Origin: Candidatus Aminicenantota bacterium
GTDB taxonomy: Bacteria > Acidobacteriota > Aminicenantia > Aminicenantales > Aminicenantaceae
Direction: 5' to 3'
DNA length: 64,000 nucleotides
Assembly: GCA_016927475.1 (NCBI GenBank)
Contig: JAFGMO010000039.1
Coordinates: 1-64,000, forward strand
Positions 26,238 to 33,582 of this stretch are shown piece by piece (the stretch's first letter is position 1; every line of letters begins with the position of its first letter). The notes beneath the pieces were generated by a model. The model made no database searches and was not told the origin of the DNA. It saw only the letters and a list, made by a program, of their open reading frames with translations. The position numbers and the translations under genes were made by a program.

Positions 26238-27056
26238 TTATTGGATTTTCATTTTTCGAACAATTTTTTTTAAGCGGAGTTTTTTCTTAATAGCAATCCT
26301 TCCGCTGTAAAAAGCCTTGCACATCTTATAAACCAGCCAATATAACTTTTTTCCTCGACCATTTCCCAGGCATAACTCCATAAAAAACGGCTGGAGGGCG
26401 GAAGGAATCCCGAGGCGAATAATGCTTCGAACTTTCCTAAACCATCCTATCCGCCGTCTGACTCTAATCCGGTTGGTATCGACCATCATAAACCGATAAA
26501 CGCCGTTTTGTTCTTTCACCAGGATATTCCCGTCAGAAAGATCCCTATGAAGAATATTTTTATTGAAACAGCGGCAAAGAAAATCAGACAGCGCGACCAG
26601 AAGGGGGCGAAGCTTTTCCTCATCTTTCTCTTGAAATAATTCCCGTATCTCCCGGTAGTATTCCACCCATTCCGAAATGAAAAAACTCCGATCCACAAAA
26701 GGTCCTTTTTTCGACTGGAAAAAGGCTATGGGAAAAGGAGTCTCCACATCTCTCTTCACTAAGGCTGCCGCCCCCCGCCAGGCACGAACAGCCTTTGAGG
26801 GAAGCAGGGCACTTTTTAATGTATCGACTCCCCTTGTTCGGTATTCTTTTATAACGACAATCCGTTTTACCTTGAAGGAGGATATTTCCACTTTGACTAC
26901 TTTATTCCTGCCGTCCAGAAGCACCTGGCTGGACGGCCCATTCATCAGGTTGTTTGGATTCTTCAGGCACTCAAGCATTCGAGTTGATTTGAAGTCTCGG
27001 GAAAGCCAACCTCTATATTCACCCAAGACAAGGGGAACAACCGGAATATTTTTCAC
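26238..27056 (-). CDS. WaaP/Kdo-kinase-like protein (lipopolysaccharide kinase family)
   Basis: 272 residues, GTG start. The protein-kinase-like fold of the LPS-kinase group is recognised by VKRIVVIKEYR (ATP-binding Lys strand), NILHRDLSDGNILV (catalytic loop with HRD-like Asp) and MMVDTNRIRVRR (metal-binding Asp in place of DFG). Such enzymes phosphorylate Kdo or heptose of the LPS inner core at the cytoplasmic face. The gene begins a minus-strand set with the glycosidase-like and methyltransferase genes and lies opposite the LPS-type operon at 27412. The target is inferred, not shown. Confidence 0.78.
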   Translation of the reverse strand: MKNIPVVPLVLGEYRGWLSRDFKSTRMLECLKNPNNLMNGPSSQVLLDGRNKVVKVEISSFKVKRIVVIKEYRTRGVDTLKSALLPSKAVRAWRGAAALVKRDVETPFPIAFFQSKKGPFVDRSFFISEWVEYYREIRELFQEKDEEKLRPLLVALSDFLCRCFNKNILHRDLSDGNILVKEQNGVYRFMMVDTNRIRVRRRIGWFRKVRSIIRLGIPSALQPFFMELCLGNGRGKKLYWLVYKMCKAFYSGRIAIKKKLRLKKIVRKMKIQ

Positions 27057-27139
27057 GCACCATCTCTCTTTTTGATGATTCTAACCAGCGTTACTCAAAA
27101 AGGCAAGTTGACTGTGTGATTATTACCGGCTATGATAAA

Positions 27140-27392
27140 CCTGCTTTATTCATGAGCCAAACTTGCCGTAGCTGCAAGGCGTCGGCCTATGAAGCTGTGC
27201 TTGGCACCGCGAACAGGCCGCAACGAAGCAAATGCGGTAAGATCGGCTCGCCTGAAAGGGTAATTTGGCCAACATTTTTTTGTAAATGAGCATGGAAAAT
27301 GTTTCATTATCGATTTTGCCGAAAAATACCCATAATTGACCTTAATCATTTATTTATCTGTTGGTGTTGGCCGAATTTATGAATAATGCAGG
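27140..27392 (+). mobile_element. 253-bp non-autonomous repeat element, copy 1
   Basis: Begins CCTGCTTTATTCATGAGCC and ends GCCGAATTTATGAATAATGCAGG-like, so its ends are imperfect inverted repeats of one another. The whole length is alignable to 31914-32183 in the same orientation, including AAGCTGTGCTTGGCACC and TGCGGTAAGATCGGCTCG. No transposase frame is present. It fills most of the 355-bp gene-free interval between the kinase-like gene (minus) and the Trm112-like gene (plus). Confidence 0.8.
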
Positions 27393-27411
27393 TTAACCGA
27401 AGGAGCGACAA

Positions 27412-27600
27412 ATGCCTATCGATCCGAAACTGCTTGAAATCCTCGCTTGTCCCGTTTGCAAAACCGAAATCAAACTAACAGCGGATGAAAAAGGGCTGAA
27501 ATGCGTCAAGTGCCACCGCGTTTACCCTATTCGAGACGACATTCCGGTCATGCTCATCGACGAGGCCAAAATTGAGCCCAACAGGGAAACAAAAGATTGA
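27412..27600 (+). CDS. Trm112/UPF0434-family zinc-ribbon protein
   Basis: 62 residues. The Cys4 ribbon is CPVCKTEI and CVKCHRVYPIRDDIPVML, the Trm112-like hallmark including the YPI-x3-IPVML end. Trm112 acts as an activating partner of methyltransferases; in bacteria the small YcaR-like versions often sit in lipid A/LPS operons. An AAGGAG-like SD (CGAAGGAGCGAC) lies upstream. It is the first gene of the operon at 27412-31900 and overlaps the next by 29 bp if the TTG start of that gene is right. Confidence 0.88.
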   Translation: MPIDPKLLEILACPVCKTEIKLTADEKGLKCVKCHRVYPIRDDIPVMLIDEAKIEPNRETKD

Positions 27601-28621
27601 GCCTTCTCAGTTAAAAAAAATCCTTCTTGTTCGACTGCGACGCATTGGAGACATTATCATGACCACCCCCTCTATATCCGCCTTGAAGAACGCCTGTCCC
27701 GGTACTTCCCTCTTTTATGTTGTTGAAGAACCTTACAGAGAGCTTGTCGAGGGGAATCCCCATCTTGACGAAATTTTTGTTATCGATAAAACCCGGGGGA
27801 ATAAAGAATTTTTTCGTATTATCCGGAGGATCCGAAAGAACAAATTTGATGCTGTCATCGATTTTCACGGCGGGCCAAGAGCTGCCCTTATTACCTTACT
27901 TTCAAGGGCAAAATGGAAAGTCGGCTACCAAACAAAATGTAAAAGTTATATCTACCATTTTACCATTCCCCGTAGCAGTGACACAGGCCCCATCCACAGC
28001 GTAAAAAACCATATCAATTTGACGGGGCTCCTGGGAGCCGATACGGATACGATTCCTCCCCTCCGCCTTCCTCCTTCAAACATAAGGGCTGAAAGTAAAG
28101 TCGAAGAATACTTGAAGGAAATGGAAAGTGAAGAGAAGCGGAATGTGGTTATCCACATCAGCGCCGGAAACCGCTTTCGCGACTGGGGAACGGAAAAAAT
28201 ATCCCGCCTCATTTCCCTTCTTGGCCGTCTATCCCGCGTAAGAATCGCTCTCATCGGAGATAATAACGACCGGCAGACCGAAGCCAAAATTTTAAAAACG
28301 ACATCCCTCTCCCTAGACTCTTTTGTCGGGAAACTCAACCTGAAAGAGCTTCAGGAACTGATTTCCCACGCCGCCCTGTTTGTCGGGGCCGACAGTGGTC
28401 CCATGCATATCGCCGCAGCCGTTTCCACGCCTATCGTTGCCCTATTCGGCCCGACAATTCCGGCCCATTTCGGCCCCTGGAAGGCCAGGGCAACAATTAT
28501 TGAAAAAACCATGGACTGCCGGCCCTGCAAACAAAAATCTTGTGTCCATGGGGATTTCAGATGCCTGCGAGATATCTCACCCGACGAGGTGTATGAAGCA
28601 TGTCTGGACTATTTAAAATAA
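27572..28621 (+). CDS. glycosyltransferase family 9, heptosyltransferase-like
   Basis: 349 residues, TTG start within the preceding gene (the start is uncertain by about ten codons). GT9 enzymes transfer heptose from ADP-heptose to the LPS inner core. Motifs: LLVRLRRIGDIIMTTPS at the N-terminus, HISAGNRFRDWGTEK (donor region) and LFVGADSGPMHIAAA with VALFGPT (GT9 signature). A Cys-containing C-terminus (CRPCKQKSCVHGDFRCL) is common in this group. The HldE kinase at 30938, which feeds ADP-heptose synthesis, supports the assignment. Confidence 0.9.
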   Translation: MSPTGKQKIEPSQLKKILLVRLRRIGDIIMTTPSISALKNACPGTSLFYVVEEPYRELVEGNPHLDEIFVIDKTRGNKEFFRIIRRIRKNKFDAVIDFHGGPRAALITLLSRAKWKVGYQTKCKSYIYHFTIPRSSDTGPIHSVKNHINLTGLLGADTDTIPPLRLPPSNIRAESKVEEYLKEMESEEKRNVVIHISAGNRFRDWGTEKISRLISLLGRLSRVRIALIGDNNDRQTEAKILKTTSLSLDSFVGKLNLKELQELISHAALFVGADSGPMHIAAAVSTPIVALFGPTIPAHFGPWKARATIIEKTMDCRPCKQKSCVHGDFRCLRDISPDEVYEACLDYLK

Positions 28622-29805
28622 ACGCAATTTTCCCCCAGGATAAGAAAATCAGCTGGATGTACCTGCTGACCTTGTCCATATGGCTTTTTCTTTTTTTCTC
28701 GATGCTTTCCATATCCATCAGCCAATCATTTCTTGCCCTTGGTCTTATCATCTGGCTCCTGCTGCTTATAAGGAAAAAGATCAATATATGCCTTCCCGGT
28801 TTTGCGTTTCCTTTAGCGGCATATGTCGCGTTATCGATCATTTCGGCCGCATGCTCTTTCAATCCAGAGGATAGCCTTCTCGACTGCCGGGAACTTCTTC
28901 TCTACCTGATCATTCCTATTGCCTGCGCCGGCTTAGGCCGAGCAGAGAATTTGCGGACTGCCAACCGGTTTTTGCTTGCTTCGGCTCTTTTCAACTGTGT
29001 TTATTCGACAGCCTACGCCCTCTTTTGGGCTGCCCCAAATGAACGGGTGACGGGATTCATGGGACACTACATGACCCAGTCAGGCCTCCTTTTGATTTTT
29101 TCCTGCCTAGCCCTGAGCCTGGTTTTTTCCCGCCGTGGATCTGAACGAATGATATGGGCGGCAGGATTTCTTCTGGCCCTGATCGCTATGACGTTGACCC
29201 TCACCCGCAGCGCCTGGATCGGCCTGGGAGCTGCGATTTGCCTGATTATTCTTCTTCATAAACCGAAAATATTTTTTGCCGTCCCCCTTGCTTTTCTCAT
29301 TCTGTTTTTTGCGGTCCCCGACCGCGTCAAAAACAGAGCTCTGAGCATATTCAGCCTGAAAGATGAATCCAACCGCCACCGCATCGAATACATCAAAGCG
29401 GGTTGGGAAATCATAAAAAAATATCCCCTCGTCGGGGTGGGGCCGGACATAGTGGATAGAGAGTTTAAAAATCCCAAATACGGACTCTCCGAAGGAGCCA
29501 GACAAAATGTCCACCTTCACAACAATATTTTCCAAATCGGCGCGGAAAGAGGCTTGCCCGCTCTGGCGGCCTGGTTCGTTTTTTTGATCTGGATGGCTAT
29601 CAGCCTGGTCAAGCAGCTTAAGAATAAGGATCCCGGACAGTATGGATTGACCGTAGCGGCATTGGCCGGACTTATAGGCCTTTTTTTAGCCGGTCTATTT
29701 GAGTACAATTTTGCTGATGCGGAAGTCTCGGTCCTTTTTCTTTATCTCCTTACCATTCCTTTTATCCGGAGTCTAACCGTGAACAAAACGAGGCAGAAAT
29801 CGTGA
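28600..29805 (+). CDS. O-antigen ligase / Wzy-like membrane protein (WaaL family)
   Basis: 401 residues with about ten membrane helices. The periplasmic loop and Wzy_C signature are visible: TLTRSAWIGLGAA followed by GVGPDIVDREF and VHLHNNIFQIGAERGLPAL, containing the conserved His-x-x-x-hydrophobic-x-x-x-x-x-E-x-G pattern. WaaL joins polyprenyl-linked O-antigen to the lipid A core; Wzy polymerases look similar and cannot be excluded. The ATG at 28600 overlaps the GT9 gene by 22 bp. The next gene overlaps by GTGA. Confidence 0.85.
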   Translation: MSGLFKINAIFPQDKKISWMYLLTLSIWLFLFFSMLSISISQSFLALGLIIWLLLLIRKKINICLPGFAFPLAAYVALSIISAACSFNPEDSLLDCRELLLYLIIPIACAGLGRAENLRTANRFLLASALFNCVYSTAYALFWAAPNERVTGFMGHYMTQSGLLLIFSCLALSLVFSRRGSERMIWAAGFLLALIAMTLTLTRSAWIGLGAAICLIILLHKPKIFFAVPLAFLILFFAVPDRVKNRALSIFSLKDESNRHRIEYIKAGWEIIKKYPLVGVGPDIVDREFKNPKYGLSEGARQNVHLHNNIFQIGAERGLPALAAWFVFLIWMAISLVKQLKNKDPGQYGLTVAALAGLIGLFLAGLFEYNFADAEVSVLFLYLLTIPFIRSLTVNKTRQKS

Positions 29806-30941
29806 AAAACAAAAAGCGCCGCAGGATCATCCGGTTTTCCCTTCTGTCCCTGGCAGGTATTTATATTTTTTGGCTTTGTTTCCAGCTTATAAGCTTCCGT
29901 CGGCCAGCCATTCCGGAAGAAAATATCTCAGACAAGGAAATTGTGGGTGCCTACCACATACATTCGAAATATTCCGACGGATGGAGCAAGGTCGAAAAGA
30001 TTGCCAAAAAAGCCAAGGCTGCAAATCTCGATTTTATCATTTTTACTGACCACGGACGTCCCAATTATGAGGGATTGGCCGATCAAGGCTGGAAAGAGGG
30101 AGTTCTTGTTACTGCCGGCTCTGAACTTTCGGTCAGCCGGGGACATCTTGTTGCTCTGGGTTTTAATACTCCTTCCCGTCCTTTCTCTCAGAATGCCGAG
30201 GAAGCCGTTTATGGAGTGATGGAGAAGGGAGGATTTACCATCATAGCCCATCCCTACTCAAAAGTCCGCTGGACATGGGGCCGTTTTGTCGATTACTCCG
30301 GAATGGAAATTATGAACGCCGACACGCTGGTCAAAAAACATTTTCTCTCTCTCATACCATTCCTTCCTGCATTTGTGTTTAAACCAGACCTTGTCCTTCT
30401 GAAAATCTGTCACAGACCTGATATCAACCTCAGAAAGTGGGACTCTCTAAACACTGTCCATCATTTATACGGCTACTACAGCGTGGACGCCCATCTCCTT
30501 TATGGACCTCTTTTCAACCTTTTTCATATTCATATTCCTCTGCAGGAACCGCTCTCTGAAGACTTTATTGCCGCAAGAAAGCAGGTTTTTACCGCCCTTC
30601 GGGAAGGACGGTTTTTCAACGCCATCGATTCCGCAGCTCCGTCCCACGGATTCCGGTTCTGGGCTGAAAAAACGGGTGAAAAGATACCGATGGGATCGGC
30701 GGCAGCCATGGACACCCCTGTTTTTTTACAGGTGACTGCTCCTTTTCCTTTCGCAACCGAAACAAGGATTATCCGTAATGGTGAAATTTTGGAACGCATA
30801 AATTCACCATCCCATAGATACCGGGCGGCCCTTCCGGGGACATACAGGGTAGAAGTTTATCTGCGGCTTAGAACGCCGCTCGATAATGAAACTCCCTGGA
30901 TCCTGTCCAACCCTATTTTCATTCAAGGAAGTCAAAAATGA
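29802..30941 (+). CDS. membrane-anchored PHP-domain phosphoesterase-like protein
   Basis: 379 residues, GTG start overlapping the previous stop by 4 bp. One N-terminal membrane helix (about 11-31) anchors a PHP domain with metal ligands in YHIHSKYSDG (His52, His54, Asp59), TDHG (Asp83, His84), GSELS and AHPYSK. PHP proteins hydrolyse phosphoesters with two or three metals. The C-terminal 80 residues look like a small beta-domain. Its place between an O-antigen ligase and HldE suggests action on a lipid-linked or periplasmic phosphorylated glycan. That is inference. Confidence 0.83.
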   Translation: MKNKKRRRIIRFSLLSLAGIYIFWLCFQLISFRRPAIPEENISDKEIVGAYHIHSKYSDGWSKVEKIAKKAKAANLDFIIFTDHGRPNYEGLADQGWKEGVLVTAGSELSVSRGHLVALGFNTPSRPFSQNAEEAVYGVMEKGGFTIIAHPYSKVRWTWGRFVDYSGMEIMNADTLVKKHFLSLIPFLPAFVFKPDLVLLKICHRPDINLRKWDSLNTVHHLYGYYSVDAHLLYGPLFNLFHIHIPLQEPLSEDFIAARKQVFTALREGRFFNAIDSAAPSHGFRFWAEKTGEKIPMGSAAAMDTPVFLQVTAPFPFATETRIIRNGEILERINSPSHRYRAALPGTYRVEVYLRLRTPLDNETPWILSNPIFIQGSQK

Positions 30942-31900
30942 AGACAAACGACATTCATAGATACAGGGAAATCATCAAACATTTTAAAGACAAAAAAGTC
31001 CTGGTTTTAGGCGACCTTATGCTGGACAAATATATATGGGGAAAAGTCAGTCGCATCTCCCCGGAAGCCCCTGTTCCGGTTGTCGAAGTAGAAAACGATA
31101 CATCTGCCTTGGGCGGTGCCGGAAACGTCGGCCACAATGTACAAAGCCTGGGAGCTGTCTCCCTTCTTGTAGGTGTGGTCGGAATGGATTTTCAGGGCGA
31201 ATGGATCGTGGAACATACCCATGACAGCAGAGGTATCTTTTTCGATGATAAAAGACCGACAACGGTTAAAACCCGGATTTTGGCCCATCAACAGCAGGTC
31301 GTCCGCGTCGATCATGAAAAAAAAATGCCTATATCTTCTCAGCTGGAAGATAAAATCTTGCGATTTATCCAACAGGAATCCTGTGACGGCCTCATCATAT
31401 CCGATTACAACAAAGGACTTCTTAAAAAATCTTTAATGGCCAAACTGCTTAAATACACGGAATCGGCGGATCTTCCCGTTTTTGTCGACCCCAAAGTGGA
31501 AAATTTTTCTCAATATTCTCCCGTCACTTTGTTGACTCCCAACCATCTGGAAGCGGAAAAAATCGTCCATCACCATTGCTTTACAAGCGAAGAAGTTGAA
31601 AAAGCCGGCCGAAAAATTTTGTCAAAAATCTCGGCTGATCATCTCATCATCAAAAGAGGCGAGCAAGGAATGACCGTCTTTGAGAAAAAAAACCACATCT
31701 TCCATATCCCCGCTAAGGCCAAAGAAGTTTACGACGTAACGGGGGCCGGAGACACGGTCATCGCCACAGCAGCCCTGGGATTGCTTACCGGAGCCTCTCT
31801 CCGTGAGGCGGCTTTTCTGGCCAATATTGCCGCTGGAATCGTCGTGGGAAAAATCGGCACCGCGTCTCTCACATCCGAGGAGCTGCTGTCCGCCCTATAA
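30938..31900 (+). CDS. hldE: D-glycero-beta-D-manno-heptose-7-phosphate kinase (RfaE domain I)
   Basis: 320 residues, PfkB fold. It phosphorylates heptose-7-phosphate at C1 on the way to ADP-heptose. Features: LVLGDLMLDKYIWGKVSRIS, the substrate segment SPEAPVPVVEVE, ALGGAGNVGHNV and the PfkB signature DVTGAGDTVIATAALG with the catalytic Asp. Only the kinase domain is present; the adenylyltransferase domain (RfaE II) must be a separate protein. Overlaps the PHP gene by ATGA and closes the operon. The 270-bp repeat begins 14 bp past its stop. Confidence 0.92.
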   Translation: MKTNDIHRYREIIKHFKDKKVLVLGDLMLDKYIWGKVSRISPEAPVPVVEVENDTSALGGAGNVGHNVQSLGAVSLLVGVVGMDFQGEWIVEHTHDSRGIFFDDKRPTTVKTRILAHQQQVVRVDHEKKMPISSQLEDKILRFIQQESCDGLIISDYNKGLLKKSLMAKLLKYTESADLPVFVDPKVENFSQYSPVTLLTPNHLEAEKIVHHHCFTSEEVEKAGRKILSKISADHLIIKRGEQGMTVFEKKNHIFHIPAKAKEVYDVTGAGDTVIATAALGLLTGASLREAAFLANIAAGIVVGKIGTASLTSEELLSAL

Positions 31901-31913
31901 TAATGAAGGCCAG

Positions 31914-32183
31914 CCTGCTTTATTCACGAGCCAAGCTTGCCGCAGGGGTTAGGTTGGGTCGGGGCGAGGCGTCGGCCTGTGAAGCTGTGCTTGGCACCAC
32001 GAACAGGCCGCAACAAAGCAGGTGCGGTAAGATCGGCTCGCTTGAAAGGGTAATTTGGCCGACATTTTCTTAAAAATGATCATGATAAATGTTTCATTTC
32101 CAATTTTACCGGAAAATATCCTTAGATGACATATAAAATTGAACTTATCTGTTGGTGTCGGCCAAATTTATGAATAATGCAGG
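31914..32183 (+). mobile_element. 270-bp non-autonomous repeat element, copy 2
   Basis: Starts CCTGCTTTATTCACGAGCC and ends GCCAAATTTATGAATAATGC plus AGG. It aligns along its length to 27140-27392 in the same orientation. The main difference is an extra GC-rich segment of about 15-20 bp near 31936-31960. Its right end touches the stop codon (CTA, 32184-32186, minus strand) of the aldo/keto reductase gene with no base between. Confidence 0.8.
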
Positions 32184-33407
32184 CTAACTGAGAAGGATAT
32201 GGGCGGCGGCAATCTTATCGGGAATATTCAGACCCTGCGGGCAGTGCGGAACACACGTTTGGCATTGTAAGCAGGCATCCCCCCTGCGGTCCAGGCCTGC
32301 GTATAGGCTCCGGGCTTTGCTCCAATCATGGTCATCCACTGCATAACGCTCAAAACGCAGAATTTCGGCTATGGGCACCTGCTGAGGGCAGTGGGGCTGA
32401 CATTTCGTGCATAGGCGGCAGGCCGTTTTATCAGCCTGAACAGTCATCATCTCGATGGCCCGGGCGTCTTTATGACGCAGTTCCTTTCCCGCCCCTGAAT
32501 AGGAATCCACAAATTCATCGAGGTTTCTGACACGCATAACAACGGCATCAAGCATGGTCTCGGTAGTCAACCAACGCGTCAAGGCATTGTGTGGAGATGT
32601 ACCGGCCGGCAGCTTGTTCATAAATTCCTCGTCCTCTTTCATGCGACCGATACCGCGGGCCGTTTTCATCGCTATGGTGCCGAAGCTTTTTTTGCGGGCC
32701 AATTCCATAAACCTGTCCATTTCCGGATCGGCGCCGTAAGAATAGATGAATTGAGCATGTTCATGGAGGCCGTCGTCAACAACCGCGGTCAGCACCTCCG
32801 CCATACTCTCTCCGCCCGGCACTCTGGAATTGCCGGCGTACCCATGCTGGGAAAGGCAAAGATGCTTGACCAGCCCCTCTTTTTTCAGCCGTTCAAAAGC
32901 CCGGACAAAACCCCGTTCCTTTTTGAGCTCTTCGGCGCTGTAGTAGCCGTAGTGGAGCTGCATGTCATCGAAATAGCCAAGTCCGGTGCTCTTCAAAGCC
33001 TCCTTGACGTAGGAAACGTGTTCTTCTTCATCGATACGGCCCGTATGGCGATCTCCTCCCACCCTGTCAACGGTCACTTGGCAGATGTGAGCTTCGCGGT
33101 TTTTGAGGATTGATTCCGGTGTTCCAGTGCGCATCCACTGGTTGGCCTTATGCCAGTAGTTCATTCCGCACAAAATTCCGGCTTCCTTGGGGGCATCAGC
33201 CAGGTCTCCGGACCCAATAATAATGGAGACTTCCTGGCCGCTGTAGCCCAGCTTCCGGCGGGGCAGTTTTCCCACTTTACGTGCGGCCTCTTCGATGGTG
33301 AGGGCCTTTTCGGGGGCCTGATCACCGGTCAGATTACCCGTCAACCCGGCCAAAGCCGCTGCCGAGGACATTTTAAGAAATTCACGTCTTTTAAAAAACC
33401 GTTTCAT
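32184..33407 (-). CDS. Tat-exported aldo/keto reductase with two 4Fe-4S motifs
   Basis: 407 residues from the ATG at 33407, chosen because it gives a Tat signal (FKRREFLKMSSAAALAGL). A barrel of aldo/keto-reductase type follows (GSGDLADA, YFDDMQLHYGYY, LVKHLCLSQHGYAG, FGTIAMKTARGIG). The C-terminus carries two ferredoxin-like Cys sets, CRLCTKCQPHCPQ and CLQCQTCVPHCPQ, each able to hold a 4Fe-4S cluster. This combined family occurs in many anaerobes; substrates are unknown. Export by Tat fits cofactor loading in the cytoplasm. The gene is alone on its strand and abuts repeat copy 2. Confidence 0.87.
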   Translation of the reverse strand: MKRFFKRREFLKMSSAAALAGLTGNLTGDQAPEKALTIEEAARKVGKLPRRKLGYSGQEVSIIIGSGDLADAPKEAGILCGMNYWHKANQWMRTGTPESILKNREAHICQVTVDRVGGDRHTGRIDEEEHVSYVKEALKSTGLGYFDDMQLHYGYYSAEELKKERGFVRAFERLKKEGLVKHLCLSQHGYAGNSRVPGGESMAEVLTAVVDDGLHEHAQFIYSYGADPEMDRFMELARKKSFGTIAMKTARGIGRMKEDEEFMNKLPAGTSPHNALTRWLTTETMLDAVVMRVRNLDEFVDSYSGAGKELRHKDARAIEMMTVQADKTACRLCTKCQPHCPQQVPIAEILRFERYAVDDHDWSKARSLYAGLDRRGDACLQCQTCVPHCPQGLNIPDKIAAAHILLS

Positions 33408-33582
33408 GCTTATTTTCCTTCCATTGGGAACCTTCCCAAAGGGACATACTACTAATTTTAAAGTAATCAATCAATGTTCCGCTGGAAACAACGTTTCCCC
33501 TTGGGGAATGTCACCGGGTAGGCAACCTTTATTTTGATAATCGTGTTGTTTATAATAAATCATCCAAAAAATGGGAGAACTT

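Noticed and set aside
27146-27349. 67-residue minus-strand open frame inside repeat copy 1
   Set aside because: The reading frame only partly survives in copy 2, has no SD and no family resemblance. It is better explained as chance or as a decayed remnant of the element.
27140-32183. Composite transposon made of the two repeats and the LPS operon
   Set aside because: The repeats encode no transposase and no target-site duplication could be recognised around the whole unit. I keep only the weaker statement that direct repeats bracket the operon.
32589-33113. 174-residue plus-strand open frame opposite the aldo/keto reductase
   Set aside because: It is the complement of a well-supported gene with Tat signal and Fe-S motifs, and carries no motif of its own.
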